Source: JBHIKY01 sp042139015 (GTDB lineage: Bacteria; Bacillota; Bacilli; Bacillales; Marinococcaceae). From it: a DNA stretch of 64,000 nt. The stretch spans positions 62,001 to 126,000 of the forward strand of contig NZ_JBHIKY010000007.1 of assembly GCF_042139015.1 (NCBI RefSeq), written 5' to 3'. The notes beneath the pieces were generated by a model, which did no database searches, was not told where the DNA came from, and saw nothing but the letters and a program-made list of their open reading frames with translations. Positions within the stretch are counted from its first letter, which is position 1, and the number at the start of each line of letters is the position of its first letter. The translations under genes were made by a program, and so were the position numbers. This document shows positions 41,402 through 49,388 of this stretch, piece after piece.

Positions 41402-43234
41402 ATGGATTTCATGAAACCTGAAAGATCCAATTTTCTTCCGGATATAGCAGGATGGATTTATGAGATTAAATATGATGGCTACAGGGCAAAGCTGAGGTGG
41501 GATGGCGAATCGGCAGAACTTGTAACGAAAAACGGCAAGGATATTCTATGGCTGTTTCCGGAAATATGGAGCAGCTGCAAAAAGTTTTGTACATCATCTG
41601 AGGCATTCGAGCTGGATGGGGAACTTGCTATTCTAAATAACGAAGGGAAGGCTGACTTTTATGCCCTGCAAAGCAGACACCGGCTTCGCAGCAGAACGAA
41701 GATCAATGAACAGGCAGCAAAGCGCCCTGCCGCCTATTTAGCATTTGACGTAGTAATGCTGAAGAACAAACCACAATTTTCACAAACTTTAATTAAGCGC
41801 AAGCAGCTGTTGAAACTATTTATGGAAGGTCATCAACTCCCTCTCCGGCCAGCTGTAACCAATATGAACTCAATCATGTTTGTGCCTTTTTACAAAAATA
41901 TTGAGGATATCCTCGAACTGCAGCTTCAATGCCGCAGTGAAGGAGTTATCGCGAAACGAACCCAGTCCCAATATAATTCTGGAAAAACCAATAATTGGAT
42001 AAAAGTGAAGTATCCAAGCATGGCAAATTGTTTTCTTACTGCCTATGATCCGTCTAATGATTATTTTCACCTCGGTTATTATCAGGGTAGTGAGGTGAAT
42101 GCTGCCGGAAAGATGGCTCATGGCTTTTCAAAGGAAGAAAAAAAGACGTTAACTCATATGATTAAAAACAATGGTACCTGGGACAACTATCAAAAACTAT
42201 ATATTATGGAACCAACGCTCGTTATCACTGCTGCCTATACTACCCGTACAGCGGGTGATTTACGTGAACCACGCTTTGCCGGCTTTCAATTACAAAGCAG
42301 CCCGGCTGACTGCACCGCAGAGACTTTTGAGATTGCTGACTTAAAGTGGCCGGAGGAAGTAGACATTACGAGTCCTGATAAACTCCTTTGGAAAAAACCG
42401 GATATCACTAAGCTTACTTATTTGTCATATGTGCGCCTGGCTGCTCCCTACGCTCTGCCACATTTAAAACAGCACTTATTAACTCTGGTACGTTTCCCGC
42501 ACGGCAGCTTTGAAGATGGTTTTTACCAAAAGGAATGTCCTGATTATGCCCCGGATTTTGTAGACACACACCAAGAAGATGACATCCGCTTTATAGTATG
42601 CAATCACACTCATACCCTGCTCTGGCTGGCTAATCAGCTTGCGCTCGAATGGCATATACCCTTTGAGACGATCGATTCTCCATTTGTAGAGGACATAGTG
42701 CTGGACCTTGACCCTCCAGAGACCTCTAAATTTTTCCTGGCAGCCAAGGCAGCTTTACAGCTTAAAGAGCTTTGTGACAGCTTTCACCTTGAAACCTTCG
42801 TTAAATTTTCAGGCAATAAAGGTCTTCAATTTTATCTGCCGCTCCCCGCTGACACCTATACATGGAAGGAGATAAAACCAGTAACTGCCGCATTCGGCCT
42901 TTATTTAACCTCCACCTTCCCTGATTTATTCACAATGGAGCGTTTAAAGAAAAAGCGAAAAGGCAGGATGTATGTAGATGTTCCCCAGCATGCAAAAGGA
43001 AAGACGATAATCGCCCCATATGCCGTTCGGGGGACGAATGAGGGGCTGGTCGCCTGCCCTCTATTTTGGGAGGAAGTCTCAGAAGATTTAGACCGGACAA
43101 TATTTACGATGGATTACGTCATCAAACGTCTGGAGACAAAAGGATGCCCACTCCAGTCAATGTTTCATGCAAGGAAACATCAGAATATGCAAGGATTACT
43201 AGATATGATAAAAAAGCAGAGTGAACCAGGGTAA
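41402..43234 (+). CDS. ligD: NHEJ DNA ligase/polymerase LigD
   Basis: A 610-aa two-domain enzyme, ligase first and polymerase second, as in Bacillus YkoU; the phosphoesterase domain of mycobacterial LigD is absent. Ligase motifs: AMP-lysine K23 in EIKYDGYRAK, ELDGELAIL near 80, FDVVML near 112, EGVIAKR near 183 and NWIKVKY near 200. Polymerase: the Asp pair in DIVLDLDPP near 440, SGNKGLQFYLPL near 475 (Gln where His is usual), and APYAVRGTNEGLVACPLFWEE near 540 by position. AGGAGGGG precedes the ATG at 41402; an earlier in-frame ATG overlaps the promoter. Confidence 0.95.
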   Translation: MDFMKPERSNFLPDIAGWIYEIKYDGYRAKLRWDGESAELVTKNGKDILWLFPEIWSSCKKFCTSSEAFELDGELAILNNEGKADFYALQSRHRLRSRTKINEQAAKRPAAYLAFDVVMLKNKPQFSQTLIKRKQLLKLFMEGHQLPLRPAVTNMNSIMFVPFYKNIEDILELQLQCRSEGVIAKRTQSQYNSGKTNNWIKVKYPSMANCFLTAYDPSNDYFHLGYYQGSEVNAAGKMAHGFSKEEKKTLTHMIKNNGTWDNYQKLYIMEPTLVITAAYTTRTAGDLREPRFAGFQLQSSPADCTAETFEIADLKWPEEVDITSPDKLLWKKPDITKLTYLSYVRLAAPYALPHLKQHLLTLVRFPHGSFEDGFYQKECPDYAPDFVDTHQEDDIRFIVCNHTHTLLWLANQLALEWHIPFETIDSPFVEDIVLDLDPPETSKFFLAAKAALQLKELCDSFHLETFVKFSGNKGLQFYLPLPADTYTWKEIKPVTAAFGLYLTSTFPDLFTMERLKKKRKGRMYVDVPQHAKGKTIIAPYAVRGTNEGLVACPLFWEEVSEDLDRTIFTMDYVIKRLETKGCPLQSMFHARKHQNMQGLLDMIKKQSEPG

Positions 43235-43278
43235 TAGTGGGAAAGGGTTAGAGATAACGGGGAAAGTGAGGTCAGAAG

Positions 43279-43899
43279 ATGTTTCCTGAAGAGCTCGTAA
43301 ATACATGCAAGAAACGTATGGAGCCTTTTGATTGTGAAGGCTTCGTTTTTGGTCAAGGACCGATCAACCCTCCTGTAATGTTTGTAGGAGAAGCACCGGG
43401 AGAAACTGAAATTCAAAATGGCATCCCTTTCAGCGGAATGGCTGGAAAAGAATTTATTCAATTTCTTCATTATCTCGGGTATGAGAGAAAGGATGTGTAT
43501 ATCACAAGTGCCGTACGCAGCAGGCCATTTCAATGGAAAGAACGAGTAAATAAAGAGCCGCGGAAGTATAATCGTACCCCAACAAAAAAAGAAACAGCTG
43601 CTCACGCCCCCTTGCTGGATTTCGAAATTCAATACACGGTCCCGAAAATAATAGCTCCTATGGGCAAAGTCGCATTTTCAAGATTGCTTGGAAAACAAGA
43701 AAAAATGGCGGAGGTCACTGGAAAACAAATAGATTCGCCAATTTTGAAGATGACTGATGAGAAAACTAATCGATACGAGTTCACGGCTCAACACTATACA
43801 ATTTTCCCTATCTACCACCCCGCAGCAGTGTTATATAATCGGAGTCTCGAATCAATCATTTACAGCCATCTCGATAAGCTGAAGGAGCTGATCAGATGA
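43279..43899 (+). CDS. Uracil-DNA glycosylase-superfamily protein lacking Fe-S cysteines
   Basis: A 206-aa protein of the UDG superfamily closest to families 4/5: motif 1 GEAPGETE near residue 38, FSGMAGKEFIQFLHYLG near 52, and motif 2 HPAAVLYN near 182. Family-4 enzymes bind a 4Fe-4S cluster through four cysteines; here the positions of the second pair read AVRSRPF and AHAPLL, and only two cysteines (near 10 and 19) remain, so no cluster is expected. It follows ligD by 44 bases on the same strand behind GTGAGGT, suggesting a shared forespore transcript for repair of deaminated DNA. Confidence 0.8.
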   Translation: MFPEELVNTCKKRMEPFDCEGFVFGQGPINPPVMFVGEAPGETEIQNGIPFSGMAGKEFIQFLHYLGYERKDVYITSAVRSRPFQWKERVNKEPRKYNRTPTKKETAAHAPLLDFEIQYTVPKIIAPMGKVAFSRLLGKQEKMAEVTGKQIDSPILKMTDEKTNRYEFTAQHYTIFPIYHPAAVLYNRSLESIIYSHLDKLKELIR

Positions 43900-44035
43900 T
43901 CAAGGCTCCTTCAGAAATGTTTTTGATATTAGCTGAGCATAAGAATAGTCAGGCAATCCCCAGTAAATTTTCTCCTTCATAAATTAGTCTCTGTACGTAA
44001 CGAATCACCTCTCCATCCAGTTTCAAATTTCAAGC

Positions 44036-44071
44036 AAAAAAACAGCGTTATTTCGTTGGTACTGAAATAAC
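44036..44071 (-). terminator. Terminator of the CaCA exchanger gene
   Basis: GTTATTTC and GAAATAAC pair around nine bases; on the minus strand the stem runs into GCTGTTTTTTTG, just past the stop at 44082. Confidence 0.8.
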
Positions 44072-44081
44072 ACTGCCAGTT

Positions 44082-45080
44082 TTAGAAAATGAAAATATAG
44101 ACACCATAACCAATATAAATCGCAACAGCAGTAAGGGACGGCATTAAATACGTTATCGTAGTGCGGCTTTTCTTTCTATTTAAGATCAACATCACGGAAG
44201 CTGTTAATGAAAAGGCCGCAGCTGCCGTAACGACATTCTGTGGTCCAGCATCTTCCCATATACTACCACTCCGGTAAAAAACATCTGCAGTCGAAATACT
44301 TGCCACATTAAACAGATTGCTTCCAAGAATCGTCCCGACCGCCAGATTTATATTGGCTACTTTCAACGCAACATACACTCCGACAGCATCCGGAAGAGAG
44401 GTCGCAAGGGCAATCAGGAAGCTTCCGACTGCTGTTGCGCTGATTCCGGTGGATTCTGCCAACATATCCCCGGAAACAGTAAGGGCGCTTCCAGATATAA
44501 ATATTACAAATGCAAAAATTAAAAATCGCCAAGCTAAAGTCTTTAATGATAGATTAGTTACAGATTTCTTTCTTGAGAATTGAACTGGTTCCTGCTCTTC
44601 CATTTCTAAGTGCTGTTTTCGGGACACAATCGTGAGACCAGTAATATAAATAATTACAATTACAAAACTTGTCAAGCTTACTCCTAAAAAATCCGGCCCA
44701 GACCTGACAAGCAGTGCAAATCCAATAATTACACATAAAAGCAGAGCTATAACACCGGTATAAATATGATTCGACGACACTCCTAAAAATAATCGTTTCT
44801 GTCTGAAATGAATATCAAATAAAAACAGTACAAATATGTTAAACAGAATGCTTCCGACCCCATTACCGATAGCAATATCCGGACTGCCGATCACACCTGC
44901 AGAAATCGAGGCGGTCAGTTCAGGGAGAGAGGTAGCGACAGCGAGTAAAAGCATTCCCGCAAGCATGCCTCCCATTTTTGTTTCTTTACTTATAATATCA
45001 GCATATTTTGATAGTTTTATCGCTGCAAAAACAGATATAATAGCAGCAGCTATAAAGATGGATATGGATATTAGTGCCAA
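44082..45080 (-). CDS. CaCA-family cation/Ca2+ exchanger (YrbG-like)
   Basis: A 332-aa membrane exchanger with ten helices and the two inverted alpha repeats of the family: ATSLPELTASISAG then GNGVGSILFNIFVL in the first half (near 48-85) and ATSLPDAVGVYVALK then GTILGSNLFNVASI in the second (near 226-260). The acidic residues in the SLPE/SLPD segments bind the cation. Exchanges Ca2+ or another cation for Na+ or H+. Start is TTG behind AAAGGAG. Convergent with the UDG-family gene. Confidence 0.88.
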   Translation of the reverse strand: MALISISIFIAAAIISVFAAIKLSKYADIISKETKMGGMLAGMLLLAVATSLPELTASISAGVIGSPDIAIGNGVGSILFNIFVLFLFDIHFRQKRLFLGVSSNHIYTGVIALLLCVIIGFALLVRSGPDFLGVSLTSFVIVIIYITGLTIVSRKQHLEMEEQEPVQFSRKKSVTNLSLKTLAWRFLIFAFVIFISGSALTVSGDMLAESTGISATAVGSFLIALATSLPDAVGVYVALKVANINLAVGTILGSNLFNVASISTADVFYRSGSIWEDAGPQNVVTAAAAFSLTASVMLILNRKKSRTTITYLMPSLTAVAIYIGYGVYIFIF

Positions 45081-45246
45081 TTACATACTCCTTTCATATC
45101 TCTGCATCCCCCCACTTCTTCCCTCCTTTAAAGCAGGCAAACCTGCCTTTCGTATTTTTTTATTTTCACATGCTTTCGTAACAAAGCTTTCATATATATT
45201 ATGATAATATATATAGCAGAAATATTTTTCTTAAAGAAAAGTATCT

Positions 45247-45500
45247 ATTTCATAAGTGCTTTTCTAAAAATAACACACGAACCTGTCGGGGGGCGGCATA
45301 AGGATTCCCGATCCGCAAACCGCCGTTGGTTCTCCGGACGCTCGTTCCGCTATTTTCTCCAAACAACACCGTATTAAGACGCTGCCGGACATGGGTTCCA
45401 TTCTAGCATTCAGGTAAATAACGGAACTCCTGTCCGCCAATTCAAAATGTGGAAAATTTGATAAAATAACGTATCTGTTGTCCGCATCCACTTATGAAAT
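45247..45500 (+). repeat. Element C, copy 1 (most complete)
   Basis: 254 bp bounded by an 11-bp perfect inverted repeat, ATTTCATAAGT (45247-45257) and ACTTATGAAAT (45490-45500). Inside, a left module (TTTCTAAAAATAACACACG) is followed by four copies of a 20-25-base motif M (AAATARCGGAACTCNTGTCC-like): minus at 45329 and 45381, plus at 45416 and 45464. A 47-kb copy is inverted. No coding capacity; it fills most of the gap between the CaCA and AI-2E genes. Confidence 0.85.
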
Positions 45501-45526
45501 TCGTTCACAAAGAAAGGAAATTGTAT

Positions 45527-46681
45527 ATGTTTCGTTGGGAGACATCTTCTCTTATGCGTTTTTTTGGCGGAAGAAATCTCTATTTTCTTCTTGGTGTTGT
45601 TTTATTACTGGGTTTAAATATATTAGTGTACACTCACGTTTCATTTCTCTTTCACCCTTTTGTGGTATTGATTGAAACTATTGCTTTACCTGTAATCCTT
45701 TCTGTGATCGCATATTACCTACTAAGTCCCTTTGTCTATCTTCTCGTTAAAATAGGAATCAACAGAGTCGTTTCCATCTTTATTATGTTTCTTGTCGTTG
45801 CTGGTTTAATTACCTTATTAATTTTCTTAATTATTCCCTTTTTAGAAAGGCAGTTTGTCGACCTGGCGGAGGAATTCCCGGACTATCTTACGCAGATGGG
45901 AAACAGCCTTGATCAATGGCTGAAAAACTCCATGTTTGCAAGCTACTATGAAGATCTATCTTCTGATCTTACTGGTATAACACAGGATATTCCGGCAAAC
46001 ATTGCCGAATATGGCGGACGCACCTTAGAAGGAGTTACAAGCTTTATTTCACAGCTGACAAGCGTTATTATTGCAATTGTTACTCTTCCTTTTATTTTGT
46101 TTTATTTACTTAAAGACGGTAATAAGTTTCCAGAACGAATCGTTACACTTTTTCCACCTCGAATCCGCGATGACTTAAGAACCGTGTTTTACGGAATTGA
46201 TCATCAGCTCGGGGCATATATTCAAGGACAGATTCTGGTTAGTCTTTGTATCGGTGTGATGATGTATATTGGATTTCTCATTATTGGACTTGACTATGCG
46301 CTGCTGCTCGCTTCCATCGCAAGTGTCACTAGCATCGTTCCGTATCTTGGGCCGGCTATTGCCATAACACCGGCACTGATCATTGCAATTGTTACATCAC
46401 CATTTATGCTGTTTAAACTTATCATTGTTTGGACTGTCGTACAGCTGTTAGAAGGAAAGTTTATCTCTCCTCAAATTATGGGTAAACGGCTCCACATTCA
46501 TCCTGTCACAATTATATTTATCCTGTTGACTGCAGGACATTTATTCGGCGTGATAGGGATCATTTTAGCCATTCCAGGCTATGCCATGTTGAAAGTAATT
46601 TTCAGCCATTTGTTTTACCTCTTCAAAAGGCGCTTTAATTCATTTGCAGAAAGTCGTGACAAATATGAAATTGACCAATAA
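45527..46681 (+). CDS. AI-2E-family transporter
   Basis: A 384-aa membrane protein of the PF01594 family with about eight helices and a large external segment between helices 3 and 4 (about 95-170). Typical blocks are PFILFYLLKDGNKFPERIV near 188, LGAYIQGQILVSLCIGVMMY near 232, and VPYLGPAIAITPALIIA near 270. Some members export autoinducer-2, others are Na+/H+ antiporters in halophiles, so the substrate is open. AAAGGAA precedes the ATG at 45527; an earlier in-frame ATG lies inside the end of element C and lacks a site. Confidence 0.85.
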   Translation: MFRWETSSLMRFFGGRNLYFLLGVVLLLGLNILVYTHVSFLFHPFVVLIETIALPVILSVIAYYLLSPFVYLLVKIGINRVVSIFIMFLVVAGLITLLIFLIIPFLERQFVDLAEEFPDYLTQMGNSLDQWLKNSMFASYYEDLSSDLTGITQDIPANIAEYGGRTLEGVTSFISQLTSVIIAIVTLPFILFYLLKDGNKFPERIVTLFPPRIRDDLRTVFYGIDHQLGAYIQGQILVSLCIGVMMYIGFLIIGLDYALLLASIASVTSIVPYLGPAIAITPALIIAIVTSPFMLFKLIIVWTVVQLLEGKFISPQIMGKRLHIHPVTIIFILLTAGHLFGVIGIILAIPGYAMLKVIFSHLFYLFKRRFNSFAESRDKYEIDQ

Positions 46682-46752
46682 GCATTTCAGTCTGGTTCTG
46701 CTGTTTCTGCGAAAATCTGCTCAGCATGCTTATTCATGAAAAGCATAAAAGT

Positions 46753-46784
46753 AACCGCCGGTGTTTCTGCTCCGGCGGTTTCCT
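46753..46784. terminator. Bidirectional terminator
   Basis: AACCGCCGG and CCGGCGGTT pair around nine bases between the convergent AI-2E and tlp genes, followed by TCCTTTT on the plus strand. Confidence 0.85.
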
Positions 46785-46789
46785 TTTAC

Positions 46790-47017
46790 TTAACTGTCCC
46801 TGCTGTCCTGCGTTTCATCTTTTATTTCTTCACGATACCCTTCTATACTTCTCGCTCTGCGTTCATTTTTCTCTTCTATCTCTTGAATTTCCTCTTCATT
46901 CATTTCCTCTGCATGAGCTTTCACAAAATCCTTTGCTTCATTCATATTCTGCATCGTATGCCCGATCATTCTCTCGAGCTTTTCAGGATTGTCCGAACGA
47001 TCATCTGGTTTAGCCAT
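46790..47017 (-). CDS. tlp: Small acid-soluble spore protein Tlp
   Basis: A 75-aa very hydrophilic protein with the Tlp signature MAKPDDRSDNPEKLERMIGH at the start and EKNERRARSIEGYREEIKDE near the end. Tlp is made in the forespore under sigma-G and accumulates in the spore core. No convincing sigma-G promoter was found upstream: CATTCAA at 47082-47076 resembles the -10, but the -35 at 18 bases is poor. AAAGGAGGATG precedes the ATG. Confidence 0.9.
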   Translation of the reverse strand: MAKPDDRSDNPEKLERMIGHTMQNMNEAKDFVKAHAEEMNEEEIQEIEEKNERRARSIEGYREEIKDETQDSRDS

Positions 47018-47228
47018 GTTTTCATCCTCCTTTGTAATTTCATGTTAGTTTCACCTAAATTGAGGGAAATATTAATTGAATGAATTTCATAAGTCTGATA
47101 CGAACATGAACATATAATTTTTTTCTGCCATTGGTTTTTCGCTTCAGTCGAACGCTTCCCGTTGGACTGATCTAAGCTTCCCCGGGCATTACCTCAAACT
47201 TGTACCAGACGTGCTGGTACCGATGCTG

Positions 47229-47278
47229 GTCCCAGGACATGGCCGGTTTTCATCGACCTGGAGTGACCACCTTCCGCT
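47229..47278 (-). repeat. Repeat A fragment, inverted
   Basis: Read on the minus strand it gives GCGGAAGGTGGTCACTCCAG, then GGTCGATGAAAACCGGCCA and GTCCTGGGACC, matching the first third of repeat A copy 1 (8012-8062). The remaining part of repeat A is missing. Confidence 0.6.
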
Positions 47279-47317
47279 TCTGAATTTTTAAAGGGGGGGA
47301 CAATTATATCGAATGGT

Positions 47318-47598
47318 GATGCGGACAGGAGTTCCGTTATTTGAACCAATTTCTCACTTTTTGAATGGCTGGAGGACATCAGGTACGCTATTTGCCTGAA
47401 TGACAGAGAATTTGGCTTCTTTTTCAGCCGATAACGGAACCCATGTCCGGCAGCGTCTTAAAACGGTGCTGTTTGGAGGAAATAGCGGAACCAGCGTCCG
47501 GAGAACAGGGGGAGGCTTCCAGCAGACCTTGCTTCTAGAAGCCTTATGTTACAATCAACATGTTCGTGTGTTATTTTCAGAAACTTACTTATGAAATT
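47318..47598 (-). repeat. Element C, copy 2 (inverted)
   Basis: Same order as copy 1 on the opposite strand: the left end AATTTCATAAGT (47598-47587), TTTCTGAAAATAACACACG, then motifs M at 47503-47480, 47453-47431, 47393-47371 and 47342-47318. The far inverted end is not recognisable. Together with copy 1 it forms a large inverted repeat around the AI-2E and tlp genes. The rest of the 620-base gap (47018-47317) holds the tlp promoter region and a repeat A fragment. Confidence 0.82.
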
Positions 47599-47637
47599 GA
47601 TTCGAATCACGAATATTTATTACATAGGGGTGATGTT

Positions 47638-49080
47638 TTGGATACTTGGTTTGGTACTCTTGTTGATTCAGCGAATAATGTTTTATGGACGTACCTTCTC
47701 ATTGGTATGCTGTTAGGACTCGGACTCTTCTTCACCATCCGCACAAAATTTGTACAATTCCGACTACTTGGAGAGATGGTGAAGCTGCTCGTCAAGGGCA
47801 CAGACCGATCTGATTTTAATGAAAGGAAAGGTACTACGCCTTTTCAGGCATTTGCTATTAGTACGGCCGCGAGAGTAGGAACCGGGAATCTTGCCGGGGT
47901 AGCTATCGCAATCACGGCGGGCGGGCCTGGTGCTATATTTTGGATGTGGTTAATTGCCCTCCTCGGTGCTGCGACCGGCTTTGTAGAAAGTACACTGGCA
48001 CAAATGTATAAAGTAAAGGATAAAGACGGATTCCGCGGCGGACCCGCCTACTTTATGGAGAAAGCGCTGGGGATGCGCTGGATGGGCATTCTTTTTGCCG
48101 TCCTAATAACCCTTTCCTTCGGTTTAATCTTTAATGCAGTCCAGACGAATACGATTTCGCTTGCTTTCAACGGGGCCTATCAGATTCCAACCTGGGTCAA
48201 CGGCGCAATTATCGCGGTAATGATCGGTTTTATTATTTACGGCGGCATCCGCAGAATTGCTGTGGTGGCTGAAATAGTTGTACCTGTATTTGCAGTTTTA
48301 TATATCATCATTGCGTTTATCATTATGATGATCAATATAGAAGTTTTACCGGAGGTCTTCTCCTTAATCATTACAAACGCCTTAGGCATTCAAGAGGTAG
48401 CCGGCGGAACGCTCGGGGCTATAATTATGAATGGAATACAGCGTGGGCTCTTTTCCAACGAAGCCGGTATGGGGAGTGCACCTAACGCTGCAGCAACCGC
48501 CTCTGTCAGTCATCCGGTTAAACAGGGACTTGTTCAAACCTTAGGTGTGTTTACAGATACTTTAATTATTTGCAGCTCTACTGCTTTTATTATCATACTT
48601 GCCGATGTCTATACAGTTGGAGATATGGAAGGTATTCAGCTGACTCAGCTTGCACTTGAAACTCATTTAGGCGGGTGGGCGCAGACCTTTGCTTCTTTTG
48701 CGATTTTCTTTTTTGCATTCAGTTCATTGCTCGGGAATTATTACTACGGTGAATCAAATATCGAATTCATTTCTACCAACCCCGTATATATTCAAATTTT
48801 CCGAGTAGCATTCTTAATTATGGTCATGGTCGGTGCTATGGCTGAACTGGAACTGATCTGGAGCCTTGCAGACGTTTTTATGGGGTCGATGGCTCTTGTG
48901 AACTTAGTGGCAATAGCCATGCTTACGAAAGTCGCTCTTGCAGCACTCGACGATTATCAGCGCCAACGTAAGCTGGGATTGGACCCTGTATTTTATAAAG
49001 ATAGTATTCCTGGCTTAAAAAATATAGAATCCTGGGAAAATAAACCAAAAGAAAAGAAGCAGCCATCCAAAGATGAATAA
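47638..49080 (+). CDS. Alanine/glycine:cation symporter (AGCS, AlsT-like)
   Basis: A 480-aa Na+- or H+-coupled amino-acid carrier with ten to eleven helices. Family blocks: FQAFAISTAARVGTGNLAGV near 62, GPGAIFWMWLIALLGAATGF near 88, FRGGPAYFMEKALG near 125, and GLFSNEAGMGSAPNAAATA near 275. The frame is open 26 codons upstream, across the end of element C, without similarity; AGGGGTGAT before the TTG at 47638 gives a start with the normal family N-terminus. Single gene followed by a terminator. Confidence 0.9.
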   Translation: MDTWFGTLVDSANNVLWTYLLIGMLLGLGLFFTIRTKFVQFRLLGEMVKLLVKGTDRSDFNERKGTTPFQAFAISTAARVGTGNLAGVAIAITAGGPGAIFWMWLIALLGAATGFVESTLAQMYKVKDKDGFRGGPAYFMEKALGMRWMGILFAVLITLSFGLIFNAVQTNTISLAFNGAYQIPTWVNGAIIAVMIGFIIYGGIRRIAVVAEIVVPVFAVLYIIIAFIIMMINIEVLPEVFSLIITNALGIQEVAGGTLGAIIMNGIQRGLFSNEAGMGSAPNAAATASVSHPVKQGLVQTLGVFTDTLIICSSTAFIIILADVYTVGDMEGIQLTQLALETHLGGWAQTFASFAIFFFAFSSLLGNYYYGESNIEFISTNPVYIQIFRVAFLIMVMVGAMAELELIWSLADVFMGSMALVNLVAIAMLTKVALAALDDYQRQRKLGLDPVFYKDSIPGLKNIESWENKPKEKKQPSKDE

Positions 49081-49388
49081 TTTTTTTACTAATTTTCCAA
49101 CAAAAGTTTGAATTAGATTTTTTTCCTGAAAAATAATTACAAAGCCGTTTTTGTATAAGAAGTATGCTCTATCTTCTGCATACTCCTTTATACTAAAAAC
49201 GGCTTTTTATATGTATCTTTTCTCTTACTATATTTCAATAATTTGTTTGAAATAATTTTTAACTAATCTGCAAAAATGAATCTTTCTTACTTCTAGTTTC
49301 CTCATTTTGTTCATGGTACCCTTAAAAACAGACAGCAATTTTTGTAGAATATCGTCTAATTATCTCTAATAAAGGAGGATTATGTCAC
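49081..49388. other. Intergenic stretch with terminator and promoter region
   Basis: Holds the AGCS terminator (49142-49209) and an AT-rich upstream region of the amidase gene. No small gene, repeat or structured leader was recognised. Confidence 0.5.
49142..49209 (+). terminator. Long-stem terminator of the AGCS gene
   Basis: AAGCCGTTTTTGTATAA and the matching TATACTAAAAACGGCTT pair, with an inner AGTATGC/GCATACT stem, followed by TTTTTATAT. Confidence 0.85.

Noticed and set aside
43900..43980. 26-codon minus-strand frame between the UDG-family and CaCA genes (MKEKIYWGLPDYSYAQLISK...)
   Set aside because: The peptide looks protein-like, but the only ribosome-like site (GAGAGGTG) is 25 bases from the ATG and an in-frame stop is two codons upstream. 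Too little evidence for a gene.
47018..47105. Sigma-G promoter for tlp
   Set aside because: CATTCAA at 47082-47076 resembles a -10 (one mismatch), but the sequence 18 bases upstream fits only three of five -35 positions. Expected from biology, not demonstrable here.
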